Shown here in pieces: positions 36,048-44,320 of a stretch of 64,000 bases of DNA. Every line of letters starts with the position of its first letter. Position 1 is the first letter of the stretch. Location: assembly GCA_964464965.1 (NCBI GenBank), contig CAYXHM010000007.1, positions 124,001 through 188,000 of the forward strand, read 5' to 3'. The translations under genes and the position numbers were made by a program. The notes under the pieces were generated by a model. The model was given only the letters and a program-made list of their open reading frames with translations. It had not been told where the DNA came from and made no database searches. Source of the stretch: UBA5543 sp964464965. GTDB taxonomy: Bacteria > Bacteroidota > Bacteroidia > Chitinophagales > Chitinophagaceae.

Positions 36048-36976
36048 AAATTCTTATAACAGGCGCTACCGGTTTTATTGGCACAAACCTGCAACAATAT
36101 CTTAAGGATAAAATGCAGGGTGTTGATTTCTATTATATAGTACGCACCAAAACAGGTAAACCCAAAGAGTGGCTTTGGGAAGAACTGGCAAATATGCCGA
36201 AAGAGATAGATGCGGTTATACACCTGGCTGGTCTGGCGCACGATACTAAGAATACCCAGGACGATAGTGCGTACATCAAGGTCAATTTTGAATTGACGAA
36301 AAGCCTGTATAACTGGTACCTGAAAAGCAGGGCCACAAAATTTATATACGCTAGCAGTGTAAAAGCTGTGGCAGATAGTGTTGAGGGTGAATTAACTGAA
36401 GACACACTGGCAAAACCATTAACCCCATATGGAATATCCAAGCTAAGGGCTGAGGAGTATATTCAGCAACTATCATTAGGGATTGCGGATAAGGCATTTT
36501 ATATATTACGGCCATGTATGGTACATGGGCCGGGCAATAAGGGTAACCTTAACCTGCTGTACAAATTCATCAATAAAGGTATCCCATACCCGCTGGGTGC
36601 GTTTAATAATGTCCGCTCTTTTTTAAGCATCGATAATTTCTGCTTTGTGTGTAAGGAGTTGTTGACACTGAATATTCAATCAGGTGCATACAACGTGGCT
36701 GATGACGAACCTCTATCTACCGGCGAACTGGTTAAAACCATTGCAGATGTTTCAGGGGCAAAGGCCAAAGTATGGAACCTGTCACCTGTTATTGTAAAAG
36801 GGTTGGCAAAAACAGGGGACATATTAAAGCTGCCACTTAACTCTGAAAGGCTACAGAAGCTGACTGAGAACTATGTGGTAAGCAATAAAAAGATAAAACA
36901 AGCCCTGGGCATCCTGTCGTTACCCGTTAAGGTACGCGACGGTATTGCTAAGACTATCGCCTCTTTCAAATCATAA
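36044..36976 (+). CDS. NAD-dependent epimerase/reductase (WbpV-like SDR)
   Basis: This 310-residue SDR protein starts with TTG overlapping the previous stop. KILITGATGFIGTNLQQYL is the nucleotide-binding motif, IYASSVKAVAD carries the serine, and TPYGISKLRAEEY the Tyr-Lys pair. Followed by a WbpL-like transferase, it resembles Pseudomonas WbpV, which reduces UDP-4-keto-6-deoxy-GlcNAc to UDP-FucNAc or UDP-QuiNAc, the sugar loaded first on the lipid. The 4,6-dehydratase that would feed it is not in the window. Confidence 0.78.
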   Translation: MKILITGATGFIGTNLQQYLKDKMQGVDFYYIVRTKTGKPKEWLWEELANMPKEIDAVIHLAGLAHDTKNTQDDSAYIKVNFELTKSLYNWYLKSRATKFIYASSVKAVADSVEGELTEDTLAKPLTPYGISKLRAEEYIQQLSLGIADKAFYILRPCMVHGPGNKGNLNLLYKFINKGIPYPLGAFNNVRSFLSIDNFCFVCKELLTLNIQSGAYNVADDEPLSTGELVKTIADVSGAKAKVWNLSPVIVKGLAKTGDILKLPLNSERLQKLTENYVVSNKKIKQALGILSLPVKVRDGIAKTIASFKS

Positions 36977-36981
36977 TTCAC

Positions 36982-37938
36982 TTGCCCGACTATCCATTTT
37001 TTTCTGCGGTTTACGTTTACCTGGCCATTGTATTATTTGCAGTGATGGTTGTGTATTTCAGGATAGCGAAACGTTTCAGTATAATAGACAAACCCAACGA
37101 GCGTAGCTCTCATATTAAGCCAACCATCAGGGGAGGGGGGATTATATTCCCGGTAACTATTCTGATGTACTTCCTGTTTAACGAGTACCAGTACCCTTGG
37201 TTTGCTTTAGCTGTTCTATTGGCAGGGGCTGTCAGTTTTATAGATGATATAACAGACCTGCCGCGAACGCTTCGTTTGGGTATTCATATCCTGTCGTCTG
37301 TATTGATACTATACCAGGCAGGTGTGGGTATTTTGCTTGTTGCGCTTATAGTATTGGCCTTCATTTTTGTAGTCGGAGTGATGAATGCCTTCAACTTTAT
37401 GGATGGTATCAATGGCATTACCGGTTTCTATAGTCTTGCTGTAATTATACCCTTGCTGCTTACAGAAGGTAACCCTGCAAATATTGAACTGCTTTGCTTT
37501 ATGATTGTAGCTTTGCTGGTGTTCCTGTTCTTCAATGCCAGGAAGAAAGCTAAATGCTTTGCCGGGGATGTGGGCAGTGTGTCTATAGCAGTAATCGTAT
37601 GCTTCCTGCTGGTGCAACGCATTGTAACAACCGGGGACTACAAATACCTGGCCTTCTTAACACTGTACCTGGTAGATACGGGCCTGACCCTTATACAAAG
37701 GGCTAAGAATGGTGAAAAAGTATTTGAGGCGCACAGGAAACACCTGTTCCAGGTACTGTCTAACGAAATGAAAATACCACACCTGTTTGTTGCATTACTG
37801 TTTGCGTTGGTTCAGTTTGGTTTGAATATGCTGCTCATCAATACAGATATGAGCATAGCGGGCATCGTAATAGTATTTGCTGTAGCTATTGCTATATATA
37901 TTCCCGTTAAAGTACGCCTGCTGCAGGTAGCAGGTTAA
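36982..37938 (+). CDS. Undecaprenyl-phosphate HexNAc-1-phosphate transferase (WbpL/WecA-like)
   Basis: A 318-residue polytopic membrane protein of the MraY/WecA family. DKPNERSSHIKPTIRGGGI near residue 35, FIDDITDLPRTLRL near 82 and NAFNFMDGINGITGF near 135 are the conserved cytoplasmic loops, with the Asp pairs binding Mg and substrate, and AHRKHLFQVL near residue 250 is the late histidine loop. It transfers a HexNAc-1-phosphate to undecaprenyl phosphate and so starts each repeat. A TTG start keeps the first membrane segment. Its stop overlaps the convergent methyltransferase stop by 4 bases, so no terminator separates them. Confidence 0.9.
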   Translation: MPDYPFFSAVYVYLAIVLFAVMVVYFRIAKRFSIIDKPNERSSHIKPTIRGGGIIFPVTILMYFLFNEYQYPWFALAVLLAGAVSFIDDITDLPRTLRLGIHILSSVLILYQAGVGILLVALIVLAFIFVVGVMNAFNFMDGINGITGFYSLAVIIPLLLTEGNPANIELLCFMIVALLVFLFFNARKKAKCFAGDVGSVSIAVIVCFLLVQRIVTTGDYKYLAFLTLYLVDTGLTLIQRAKNGEKVFEAHRKHLFQVLSNEMKIPHLFVALLFALVQFGLNMLLINTDMSIAGIVIVFAVAIAIYIPVKVRLLQVAG

Positions 37939-38468
37939 GATTTTCTGCCCCTCATTATTTCCCACAGTACAACGCTCAGGCTTACAGAGATATTAAGCGA
38001 ATGTTTGCTGCCCCATTGAGGTATCTCTATACAATTATCTGCCTGCTGCATCACCTCTTCATTTACGCCACTCACTTCGTTGCCGAATACTAAGGCGATT
38101 TTCTCACTGTTTTCTACCCGGTAGTTATTCAGCATCACGCTGTCGTGTGCCTGTTCTACTGCTATTATTTTATAGCCATTTTCTTTTGCCGCTTCTAGTG
38201 CTGCTATGGTGGTGGGGAAGTATCGCCAGTTTACCGTTTCCGTAGCGCCCAGGGCTGTTTTATGAATATCCCTGTGTGGGGGTTGCGGGGTATAGCCGCA
38301 GAGGTATAGAGCCTCTATGGTAAAAGCATCGCAGGTACGGAAAGCCGAACCTACATTGTGCATGCTGCGTATATCGTCTAGTATGATGATAATAGGCTGT
38401 TTTTCAGCTGTTTGCATTTCCTCATTGCTCAGCCTTTCCAGTTCTTCCATTGTCTTTTTGATAAACAT
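37935..38468 (-). CDS. TrmH/SpoU family RNA 2'-O-methyltransferase
   Basis: This 177-residue SPOUT enzyme has the three family motifs: RSMHNVGSAFRTCDAF, IALVFGNEVSGV and PQWGSKHSLNISVSLSVVLW, which form the SAM-binding knot. It methylates a ribose 2'-hydroxyl in tRNA or rRNA; the exact target is not readable. An upstream in-frame ATG would add 36 residues, but those would cross a -7 box (38490-38497), so the ATG at 38468 is chosen. Confidence 0.88.
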   Translation of the reverse strand: MFIKKTMEELERLSNEEMQTAEKQPIIIILDDIRSMHNVGSAFRTCDAFTIEALYLCGYTPQPPHRDIHKTALGATETVNWRYFPTTIAALEAAKENGYKIIAVEQAHDSVMLNNYRVENSEKIALVFGNEVSGVNEEVMQQADNCIEIPQWGSKHSLNISVSLSVVLWEIMRGRKS

Positions 38469-38489
38469 ATACGCTGCTTTCTTGCTGTG

Positions 38490-38497
38490 CAAAGGTA
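38490..38497 (-). promoter_or_regulatory. -7 promoter element for the TrmH-family gene
   Basis: On the minus strand TACCTTTG matches TAnnTTTG and ends 21 bases before the ATG at 38468. It supports the shorter start of the gene. Confidence 0.6.
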
Positions 38498-38560
38498 TCG
38501 GAAAAGAATATAGCGATAAAAAACATGGTAATGAAATAAATGTATCTCCTCCCTTTTGTG

Positions 38561-38568
38561 TATATTTG
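38561..38568 (+). promoter_or_regulatory. -7 promoter element for clpS
   Basis: TATATTTG matches TAnnTTTG and lies 30 bases before the ATG at 38599. Confidence 0.65.
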
Positions 38569-38598
38569 CACATCAAATTTTAAAAATCAAACAAGCAC

Positions 38599-38901
38599 AT
38601 GAGTACCGTTTGGCAACCACATAACAGCAACAAGTGGCAAACACAAGAAGATGCAGACCAGGATGTACTGGTAGAATCACTGCACAACCTGATAGTATGG
38701 AATGATGAGGTAAATACCTTCGACCATGTTATAGAATCTCTGGTGGATGTATGCGAGCATAGCCCCGAGCAGGCAGAACAATGCGCCCTGTTTATTCACC
38801 ACAAAGGTAAATACGGTGTGAAGAAAGGTAGTTTTGAGATACTGCGCCCTAAAGCTGAAGCGTTGATAGACAGGGGTATCCAGGCTACTATAGATTACTG
38901 A
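38599..38901 (+). CDS. clpS: ATP-dependent Clp protease adaptor ClpS
   Basis: A 100-residue protein of normal ClpS length. LHNLIVWNDEVNTFDHVIES is the substrate-binding loop region with the N-x-D-x-N/T-F pattern, and CEHSPEQAEQCALFIHHKGK is the conserved helix that contacts ClpA/ClpC. ClpS delivers N-degron proteins to the Clp protease in the cytoplasm. It is monocistronic, with its own -7 box and a shared terminator downstream. Confidence 0.95.
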   Translation: MSTVWQPHNSNKWQTQEDADQDVLVESLHNLIVWNDEVNTFDHVIESLVDVCEHSPEQAEQCALFIHHKGKYGVKKGSFEILRPKAEALIDRGIQATIDY

Positions 38902-38925
38902 TATTTTACCCCGAACAATATTTTG

Positions 38926-38953
38926 AAAAGCCCTGCCTTATGGTGAGGCTTTT
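38926..38953. terminator. Bidirectional terminator between clpS and the START gene
   Basis: AAAAGCC (38926-38932) pairs with GGCTTTT (38947-38953), followed by a T run on the + strand and preceded by A residues that give a U run on the minus strand. It lies between two convergent genes. Confidence 0.7.
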
Positions 38954-38963
38954 TTAATTGCTT

Positions 38964-39584
38964 TTAGTAGTTCCCCGTTTCCAGCAGGTTCTTAAACTCC
39001 TCCATGGTGTCAAAAATGGTGTTGTGTATCACCGGGTCAGATATCCAGCGGGGAATGCTGCTATCTTTGTTGGCGGCTATGATGTAGGTGACCTTTATAT
39101 AGCCGTTTGGTTGTTCTTCCAGTATCCATTTGCCTTTTACGCCTGTTATACGTTTTACGTCTTTATCTTTTGGAAACCGGCTATCCTGTATGCTTTCAAA
39201 AAGAACTTCTGTATAACCATTACCTGCGGTTGGCTGGTTATGATATTGCACACACCAATCCTGGTCGTCCATACCAATAGGTGTGTTGTACCGGGTATAG
39301 TTTATCCAATAACCATTTTCCTCCTTGTTCACTATCCTGTAGGTTTCGGCCCTGCCGTTCCATTTTACGCCTGCTTCTTCATTCTTCAGTAGAGATACTA
39401 TTTCATCTTTATTACTCCTGGTCATGAAGATTACTTTCAACTCCCGTACCTTAGCGTTGCTTTGCCTTGTTATCCACCGTTCGTATATCGATATGGCATT
39501 TTCTTTCTTTACCATTTTATACTCTTCTGCCGTAGCAATTATGCTAAACATGGTAAGCATTGCCAACATCATCATTAACTTCAT
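38964..39584 (-). CDS. Secreted START domain protein
   Basis: The 206-residue protein has a cleavable signal peptide (MKLMMMLAMLTMFSIIATA, cut before EEYKM). The rest resembles a START lipid-binding fold: KVRELKVIFMTRSNKDEIV, a central GYWINYTRYNTPIG, and the C-terminal helix DPVIHNTIFDTMEEFKNLLE. START domains form a hydrophobic pocket for lipids. A bacterial version in the periplasm could shuttle or sense a lipid, but the ligand is unknown. It is divergent from the dipeptidyl peptidase gene. Confidence 0.75.
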   Translation of the reverse strand: MKLMMMLAMLTMFSIIATAEEYKMVKKENAISIYERWITRQSNAKVRELKVIFMTRSNKDEIVSLLKNEEAGVKWNGRAETYRIVNKEENGYWINYTRYNTPIGMDDQDWCVQYHNQPTAGNGYTEVLFESIQDSRFPKDKDVKRITGVKGKWILEEQPNGYIKVTYIIAANKDSSIPRWISDPVIHNTIFDTMEEFKNLLETGNY

Positions 39585-39622
39585 ATTCTTTATTTTAGGA
39601 GGTTACCCTCATATATAAGACG

Positions 39623-39692
39623 CCCTTAAAGGGTTTTACCCCTATTGCAGCTGTTTATACTGAAAATCCCCATACAAATAACCCTTTAAGGG
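39623..39692. repeat. 13-bp perfect inverted repeat in the START/DPP intergenic region
   Basis: CCCTTAAAGGGTT (39623-39635) is the exact reverse complement of AACCCTTTAAGGG (39680-39692), 44 bases apart. Each arm is itself nearly palindromic. It sits between two divergent genes, just upstream of the -7 box at 39728, so it could be a regulator site or a small hairpin element. Confidence 0.6.
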
Positions 39693-39727
39693 GGAAAGAT
39701 TAGTTTCCATCTATGCGGTTTGGATGT

Positions 39728-39735
39728 TATTTTTG
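39728..39735 (+). promoter_or_regulatory. -7 promoter element for the dipeptidyl peptidase gene
   Basis: TATTTTTG matches TAnnTTTG, 21 bases before the ATG at 39757. Confidence 0.6.
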
Positions 39736-39756
39736 ATTATTACTTAATATACAGAT

Positions 39757-41934
39757 ATGCGTTCCATTTTAGCCCTTGTGGCATTGTTGTCATTTCAGCT
39801 TGTTTATGCACAAAAAGGCAGCAAGCTGATAAAGCTTGAAGACATTTATAAAAGCAATACTTTCAGCATGAAGATCGTACCGGGCTTCAATGCTATGAAA
39901 GACGGGCTGCGATTTACCAAGCTGGAGACCAAGGATAAAAACCAAAGCATCAATGTATATAACCTGGCAACAGGTAGCTGGGTAAAGGTGTTGTTTAGCA
40001 ATAAGGATAAAAAGATAGACGGTAATAAGCTGAACATCTCAAGCTATGCCTTCAGTGAAGATGAAACGAAAATCCTCCTGTTTACAGAACCGCAGCCTGT
40101 GTACCGCCACTCTGTATTTTACAAGGTGTATGTGTACGATACCAAATCTCAGGATTTAAGGTCAGTAGATGATAACAAGGTGATGCATGCATCGTTTTCT
40201 CCTGATGGCTCGAAGGTTGCGTACATGCAGGACAACAACATGTATTATAAAGACCTGGAAACAGGTGAGCGTACTGCAATAACTACAGACGGTAAATGGA
40301 ACCATATTATCAATGGTAACTGCGACTGGGTGTACGAAGAAGAGTTCAGTTTTACACAGGCATATCAGTGGTCACCCGATGGTAAGTATATAGCCTACTA
40401 CCGTTTTGACGAAAGCAAAGTGCCTGAATACACCATGCATATATACAACGGTCTGTATCCTGAAAATTATAAATACAAATATCCCAAGGCGGGGGAGGTA
40501 AACTCCGTAGTAGAGATAAGGGTGTACAACCTGGCTACAAAAGCCGTAGTAACGGTGAATACGGGTAATGAAACAGACCAGTACATTCCGCGCATAAAAT
40601 GGGTTAAGAAGAACAACGAGCTATGTGTGTACAGGTTGAACAGGCTGCAAAACCATCTTGATCTGTTGCTGGCAGATGCGCATACAGGCGTATCCCAGGT
40701 GGTATATTCTGAAACAAATAAATATTACATAGACATTAACGACAATCTTGAATTCCTGCCGGACGGGCATTCTTTCATCTTTACAACAGAGCGTAACAAA
40801 TACACGCACCTGTATCATTGGGATTGGAAAAGAAGGGTGCTGAAAGAACTTACACCCGGCAAGTTTGATATAGACCAGATAGTAGGCATAGACGAAAAAA
40901 GAAAGATGGTGTACTACACAGCCGCCGAGAAGTCTCCGCTGGAAAGAAAATTATATGCGGTAGAATGGAATGGCATGGGTAAGAAACTGCTGACACCTGA
41001 AGAAGGCACGCACAGCATTACCCCGATAGAAGGCCACAACTTCTTCCTGGATAAATACTCAACACTGAATGAGCCGCCTATATACTACCTGCGCAACAAC
41101 AATGGTAAGGTGGTGCGTGTGTTGGAAGACAATATGGAATACACCCTGAAGATGCAGGAGTACGCATTGGGCAAGGTAGAATTTAAAACGATAAAAGGCG
41201 CTTATGGCGATGACCTGAACGCATATGTAATGACCCCGCCCGATTTTAATAAGAGCAAAAAATATCCGGTGCTGATGTTCCAGTACAGTGGGCCTGCCTC
41301 TCAGCAGGTGAGGGATATGTACCCCCTGGGCAACTATATGTGGCACCAGATGTTGGCGCAAAAGGGCTATATAATAGTGTGTGCAGATGGCACAGGTACA
41401 GGCATGCGTGGGGAGGAATTCCGCAAGAAGACCTACCTGCAACTGGGCATGATGGAAAGCGATGACCAGATAGCTGTGGCTAAGGAACTGGGCAAGCTCT
41501 CCTATGTGGATAAAGACAGGATAGGTATATGGGGCTGGAGTTATGGCGGCTTTATGAGCAGTACCTGCCTGTTTAAAGGCGACGGTGTGTTTAAAATGGC
41601 AATTGCGGTAGCCCCTGTGTCTAACTGGCGGTATTATGACAACATCTATACCGAAAGGTATATGCGTACGCCAAAAGAAAATCCTGATGGCTACGACAAT
41701 AATGCCCCTGAAAAGATGGCCAAAAACATGCAGGGAAAATTCCTGCTGATACACGGCACAGCCGATGATAATGTGCATTTTCAGAATTCAGTAACGCTTA
41801 CGCAGGAACTGATACAGGCCAATAAGGAGTTTGAAAGCGAGTATTATCCTGACAGGGCGCATGGTATATCAGGCGGCAATTCCAGGTTCCATTTATATAA
41901 CAGGATGACAAATTTCATTCTCACCAATCTTTGA
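39757..41934 (+). CDS. Dipeptidyl peptidase IV family serine peptidase (S9)
   Basis: A 725-residue exported protease with signal peptide (LALVALLSFQLVYAQ). Residues about 40-470 form the beta-propeller typical of DPP IV, with the double-Glu region NCDWVYEEEFSF. The catalytic alpha/beta-hydrolase domain carries Ser in GWSYGGFMSS (near 595), Asp in HGTADDNVHF and His in DRAHGISGG. It removes N-terminal dipeptides after proline in the periplasm. Such enzymes are widespread in peptide-using Bacteroidota. Confidence 0.94.
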   Translation: MRSILALVALLSFQLVYAQKGSKLIKLEDIYKSNTFSMKIVPGFNAMKDGLRFTKLETKDKNQSINVYNLATGSWVKVLFSNKDKKIDGNKLNISSYAFSEDETKILLFTEPQPVYRHSVFYKVYVYDTKSQDLRSVDDNKVMHASFSPDGSKVAYMQDNNMYYKDLETGERTAITTDGKWNHIINGNCDWVYEEEFSFTQAYQWSPDGKYIAYYRFDESKVPEYTMHIYNGLYPENYKYKYPKAGEVNSVVEIRVYNLATKAVVTVNTGNETDQYIPRIKWVKKNNELCVYRLNRLQNHLDLLLADAHTGVSQVVYSETNKYYIDINDNLEFLPDGHSFIFTTERNKYTHLYHWDWKRRVLKELTPGKFDIDQIVGIDEKRKMVYYTAAEKSPLERKLYAVEWNGMGKKLLTPEEGTHSITPIEGHNFFLDKYSTLNEPPIYYLRNNNGKVVRVLEDNMEYTLKMQEYALGKVEFKTIKGAYGDDLNAYVMTPPDFNKSKKYPVLMFQYSGPASQQVRDMYPLGNYMWHQMLAQKGYIIVCADGTGTGMRGEEFRKKTYLQLGMMESDDQIAVAKELGKLSYVDKDRIGIWGWSYGGFMSSTCLFKGDGVFKMAIAVAPVSNWRYYDNIYTERYMRTPKENPDGYDNNAPEKMAKNMQGKFLLIHGTADDNVHFQNSVTLTQELIQANKEFESEYYPDRAHGISGGNSRFHLYNRMTNFILTNL

Positions 41935-41950
41935 CCGTACTTTGTAAGGT

Positions 41951-42892
41951 ATGACAAGGCTTGAAAAGCTGATACTGGACTCACCTCCGGTACGTTTATT
42001 GTTTGCGTGTGCAAAGGCTATAAAAATGCCTGGGACAGAGAAACTGTCATTGTACGAGATAGGCGCCTTCTTTTTTAAAGAGCTGGGCAACAATAAGTTA
42101 TTTGTAAGCTGCGCTGCCGTAACGTACAACTTTGTGATGGCTATGCCGCCCACCTTGCTGGTGTTGTTCTCACTGGTGCCATACCTGCCGTTGCAGGGCG
42201 TGCAGGAGGCCATACTGGATACCTTGAGGCTGGTAGCGCACAACCGTTCCTTATACGATGGTATCAGCACGGTAGTGATAGATTTTATGAACAATGAGCG
42301 GGCAGAGGTGCTTTCTTCAGGTATCCTGCTCACGCTTTTCTTCGCCTCCAATGGCATGATGGGTGTCATCAATAGTTTTGAGCGGGAGCACCTGTCCGTG
42401 TACGTTAAGACGTCCAGCCTCAAGCAACGGTGGATGGCTATAAAGCTTACAGTCCTCTTGCTGATAGTGGCGATACTCAGCATAGTTGTGCTCATCATAC
42501 AGAGTGCTGCACTCAACGAACTGATACTGCAGGTGTTTGACAATACATGGATCATAAGGCTGGTGAGTGTATTGGTTGTTGTGACAATTTTATACACCGC
42601 TATTTCACTGATATATATATACGGGCCTACACTTAATACCCGCACGAAATTTATTTCTCCCGGTGCTATACTGGCGACGGTATTATGTGTCATTACATCT
42701 ACCGTTTTTTTCTTCCTGGTAGACAATTTCATCCAGTACAATAAGGTGTATGGCTCTATTGGTACGCTGATGGCCTTTATGGTGTGGATATGGCTGAACG
42801 TACTGGTAATACTGATTGGATATGATCTTAACGTGAGTGTGATGTCTATAAAATATACACGGAAGAATGGCACTGAGAAGAAAGTTAAGTAA
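41951..42892 (+). CDS. YihY/BrkB family inner membrane protein
   Basis: A 313-residue membrane protein with about six hydrophobic helices. It has the YihY family pattern: SCAAVTYNFVMAMPPTLLVL near residue 55, SNGMMGVINSFEREH near 137, and NKVYGSIGTLMAFMVWIWLN near 265. Function is not firmly known; it was once misnamed ribonuclease BN. Its 3' end overlaps the next gene by 26 bases in another frame. Confidence 0.88.
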   Translation: MTRLEKLILDSPPVRLLFACAKAIKMPGTEKLSLYEIGAFFFKELGNNKLFVSCAAVTYNFVMAMPPTLLVLFSLVPYLPLQGVQEAILDTLRLVAHNRSLYDGISTVVIDFMNNERAEVLSSGILLTLFFASNGMMGVINSFEREHLSVYVKTSSLKQRWMAIKLTVLLLIVAILSIVVLIIQSAALNELILQVFDNTWIIRLVSVLVVVTILYTAISLIYIYGPTLNTRTKFISPGAILATVLCVITSTVFFFLVDNFIQYNKVYGSIGTLMAFMVWIWLNVLVILIGYDLNVSVMSIKYTRKNGTEKKVK

Positions 42893-44249
42893 TACATTGA
42901 TGGTGCTTGCCTTCTGCAGCGGGCTGCAAGCCTGCAACGATGAAGAGTCTATACCCGCCAAAGTGACCTTTACAGAACATGTTGCACCTATATTGTTCAA
43001 CAACTGTACCATCTGCCACCGCCCCAATGGTGCCGCTCATTTCGACCTGGTTACCTATGCAGATGCCAAACGTTATGCATCAGGCATTGCATTTGCCACT
43101 AAAGAACGCATGATGCCGCCATGGCCGGCAGATCCCGATTACACAGAATTTGTAGGGCAAAAGATACTGGGTGAGCGTGATATAGAAATATTGCAGAAAT
43201 GGCTGAAAGACGGGCTGGAAGAAGGCCCTGCTGATAAACTGCCTGCTGTGCCTTCATTTCCCGAAGGTTCCCTGGTAGGTGTGCCCGATGTGCGCATACC
43301 TGTACAGCCCATGCTGCTGGAGGCCAATAGCGCTGATAAATTCCTGATAGTAAAAGTGCCTTATGAATTGCCCAACGACACTTTTGCCCAACTGGTAGAA
43401 TTTGTGCCGGGCAGGAACAATGTGGTGCACCATGTAAATGGCGATATGGTAAAATACGATTACCATAAAAAAACAAATGTACACGAAGGGGCCAGGGTAG
43501 TGGACATGGTGCTGGACAGCACCATTACACAGGCTTACGAAAAGCTGGGCCTGCCCAATGATGATGGTACATACCCCACGCTGCAAAAATCGGTAGTGAA
43601 CTACCTGCCTGGTACCTACGGCCAGATATACCCCGAGGGGGTGGGGGGGTACAGGTTGTCCCGCAAAGGAGCTTTCCTGCTCAACGATCTGCATTATGGT
43701 TTTACAGGCACCAATGCTGTTTGGGACAGTTCGTATATTAACATCTTCTACGCCAAATCTCCGCCCGACAGGCCTGTGCAGGAATTCCAGATGGGCACAC
43801 TGGGTGTATCGCCGGTAGAGCCAGATTTGGTATTACAACCCAACACGGTAAAGAAGGTCTGGTCAAAACTCACCATTCCAGACGATATCTCTATTCTCAC
43901 CATCAACCCGCACATGCACGTGCTGGGCAAAACCTTTAAGGCATATGCCATAGCCCCCGGTGGCGATACTATCCGGCTGATATCTATACCCAAATGGGAC
44001 TTTAACTGGCAGTATTTCTACACTTTTAAAAAGATGGTGAAAATCCCTAAAGGAAGCACCATATATGCCGAGGGGTTGTATGACAATACGCGCAAGAATA
44101 TGAACAACCCCTTCAGCCCGCCCAGGCTGGTGCGGGACAACAACGGTAGTATGCGCGCTACAGATGAGATGTTCCAGTTCATTATCACTTATGTAATGTA
44201 TAAGCCCGGAGATGAGAACATAAGCCTGGAAACAACACCGCGTAAATGA
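42867..44249 (+). CDS. Lipoprotein with cytochrome c and copper type II monooxygenase-like domains
   Basis: The 460-residue protein starts with a lipoprotein signal peptide: basic LRRK, hydrophobic core and lipobox GLQAC (Cys23). A small cytochrome-like part near residues 33-110 holds a heme motif CTICH and a distal Met in ERMMPPW. The rest resembles ascorbate-dependent copper monooxygenases: NVVHHVNGD near residue 190 and INPHMHVLGK near 350 provide candidate copper histidines. It would be a membrane-anchored periplasmic oxidase or monooxygenase. The ATG inside the BrkB gene is preferred because it gives the complete signal peptide. Confidence 0.78.
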   Translation: MALRRKLSNTLMVLAFCSGLQACNDEESIPAKVTFTEHVAPILFNNCTICHRPNGAAHFDLVTYADAKRYASGIAFATKERMMPPWPADPDYTEFVGQKILGERDIEILQKWLKDGLEEGPADKLPAVPSFPEGSLVGVPDVRIPVQPMLLEANSADKFLIVKVPYELPNDTFAQLVEFVPGRNNVVHHVNGDMVKYDYHKKTNVHEGARVVDMVLDSTITQAYEKLGLPNDDGTYPTLQKSVVNYLPGTYGQIYPEGVGGYRLSRKGAFLLNDLHYGFTGTNAVWDSSYINIFYAKSPPDRPVQEFQMGTLGVSPVEPDLVLQPNTVKKVWSKLTIPDDISILTINPHMHVLGKTFKAYAIAPGGDTIRLISIPKWDFNWQYFYTFKKMVKIPKGSTIYAEGLYDNTRKNMNNPFSPPRLVRDNNGSMRATDEMFQFIITYVMYKPGDENISLETTPRK

Positions 44250-44320
44250 GGGTGATTTTTTAACTTTTTGCTGTGCTTTATTGTACTGACATCATTTAAC
44301 TTTATAAAAACAGGAAAACT

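Noticed and set aside
38469..38576. 36-residue N-terminal extension of the TrmH-family protein
   Set aside because: The extension lies across a good -7 promoter box and does not resemble the family; the ATG at 38468 fits better.
39590..39610. AGGAGGT on the plus strand as a ribosome binding site
   Set aside because: No open frame of useful length follows it on that strand, and Shine-Dalgarno sites are rare in this phylum.
41059..41778. 239-codon antisense open frame within the dipeptidyl peptidase gene
   Set aside because: The plus-strand frame has clear S9 motifs and a catalytic triad; the antisense product is rich in His, Ile and Val with no recognisable domain and is a shadow.
41893..42897. 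334-codon minus-strand open frame opposite the BrkB gene
   Set aside because: The plus strand encodes a well-conserved YihY/BrkB protein of normal length; the minus-strand product is Ser/Thr/Ile-rich without a domain.
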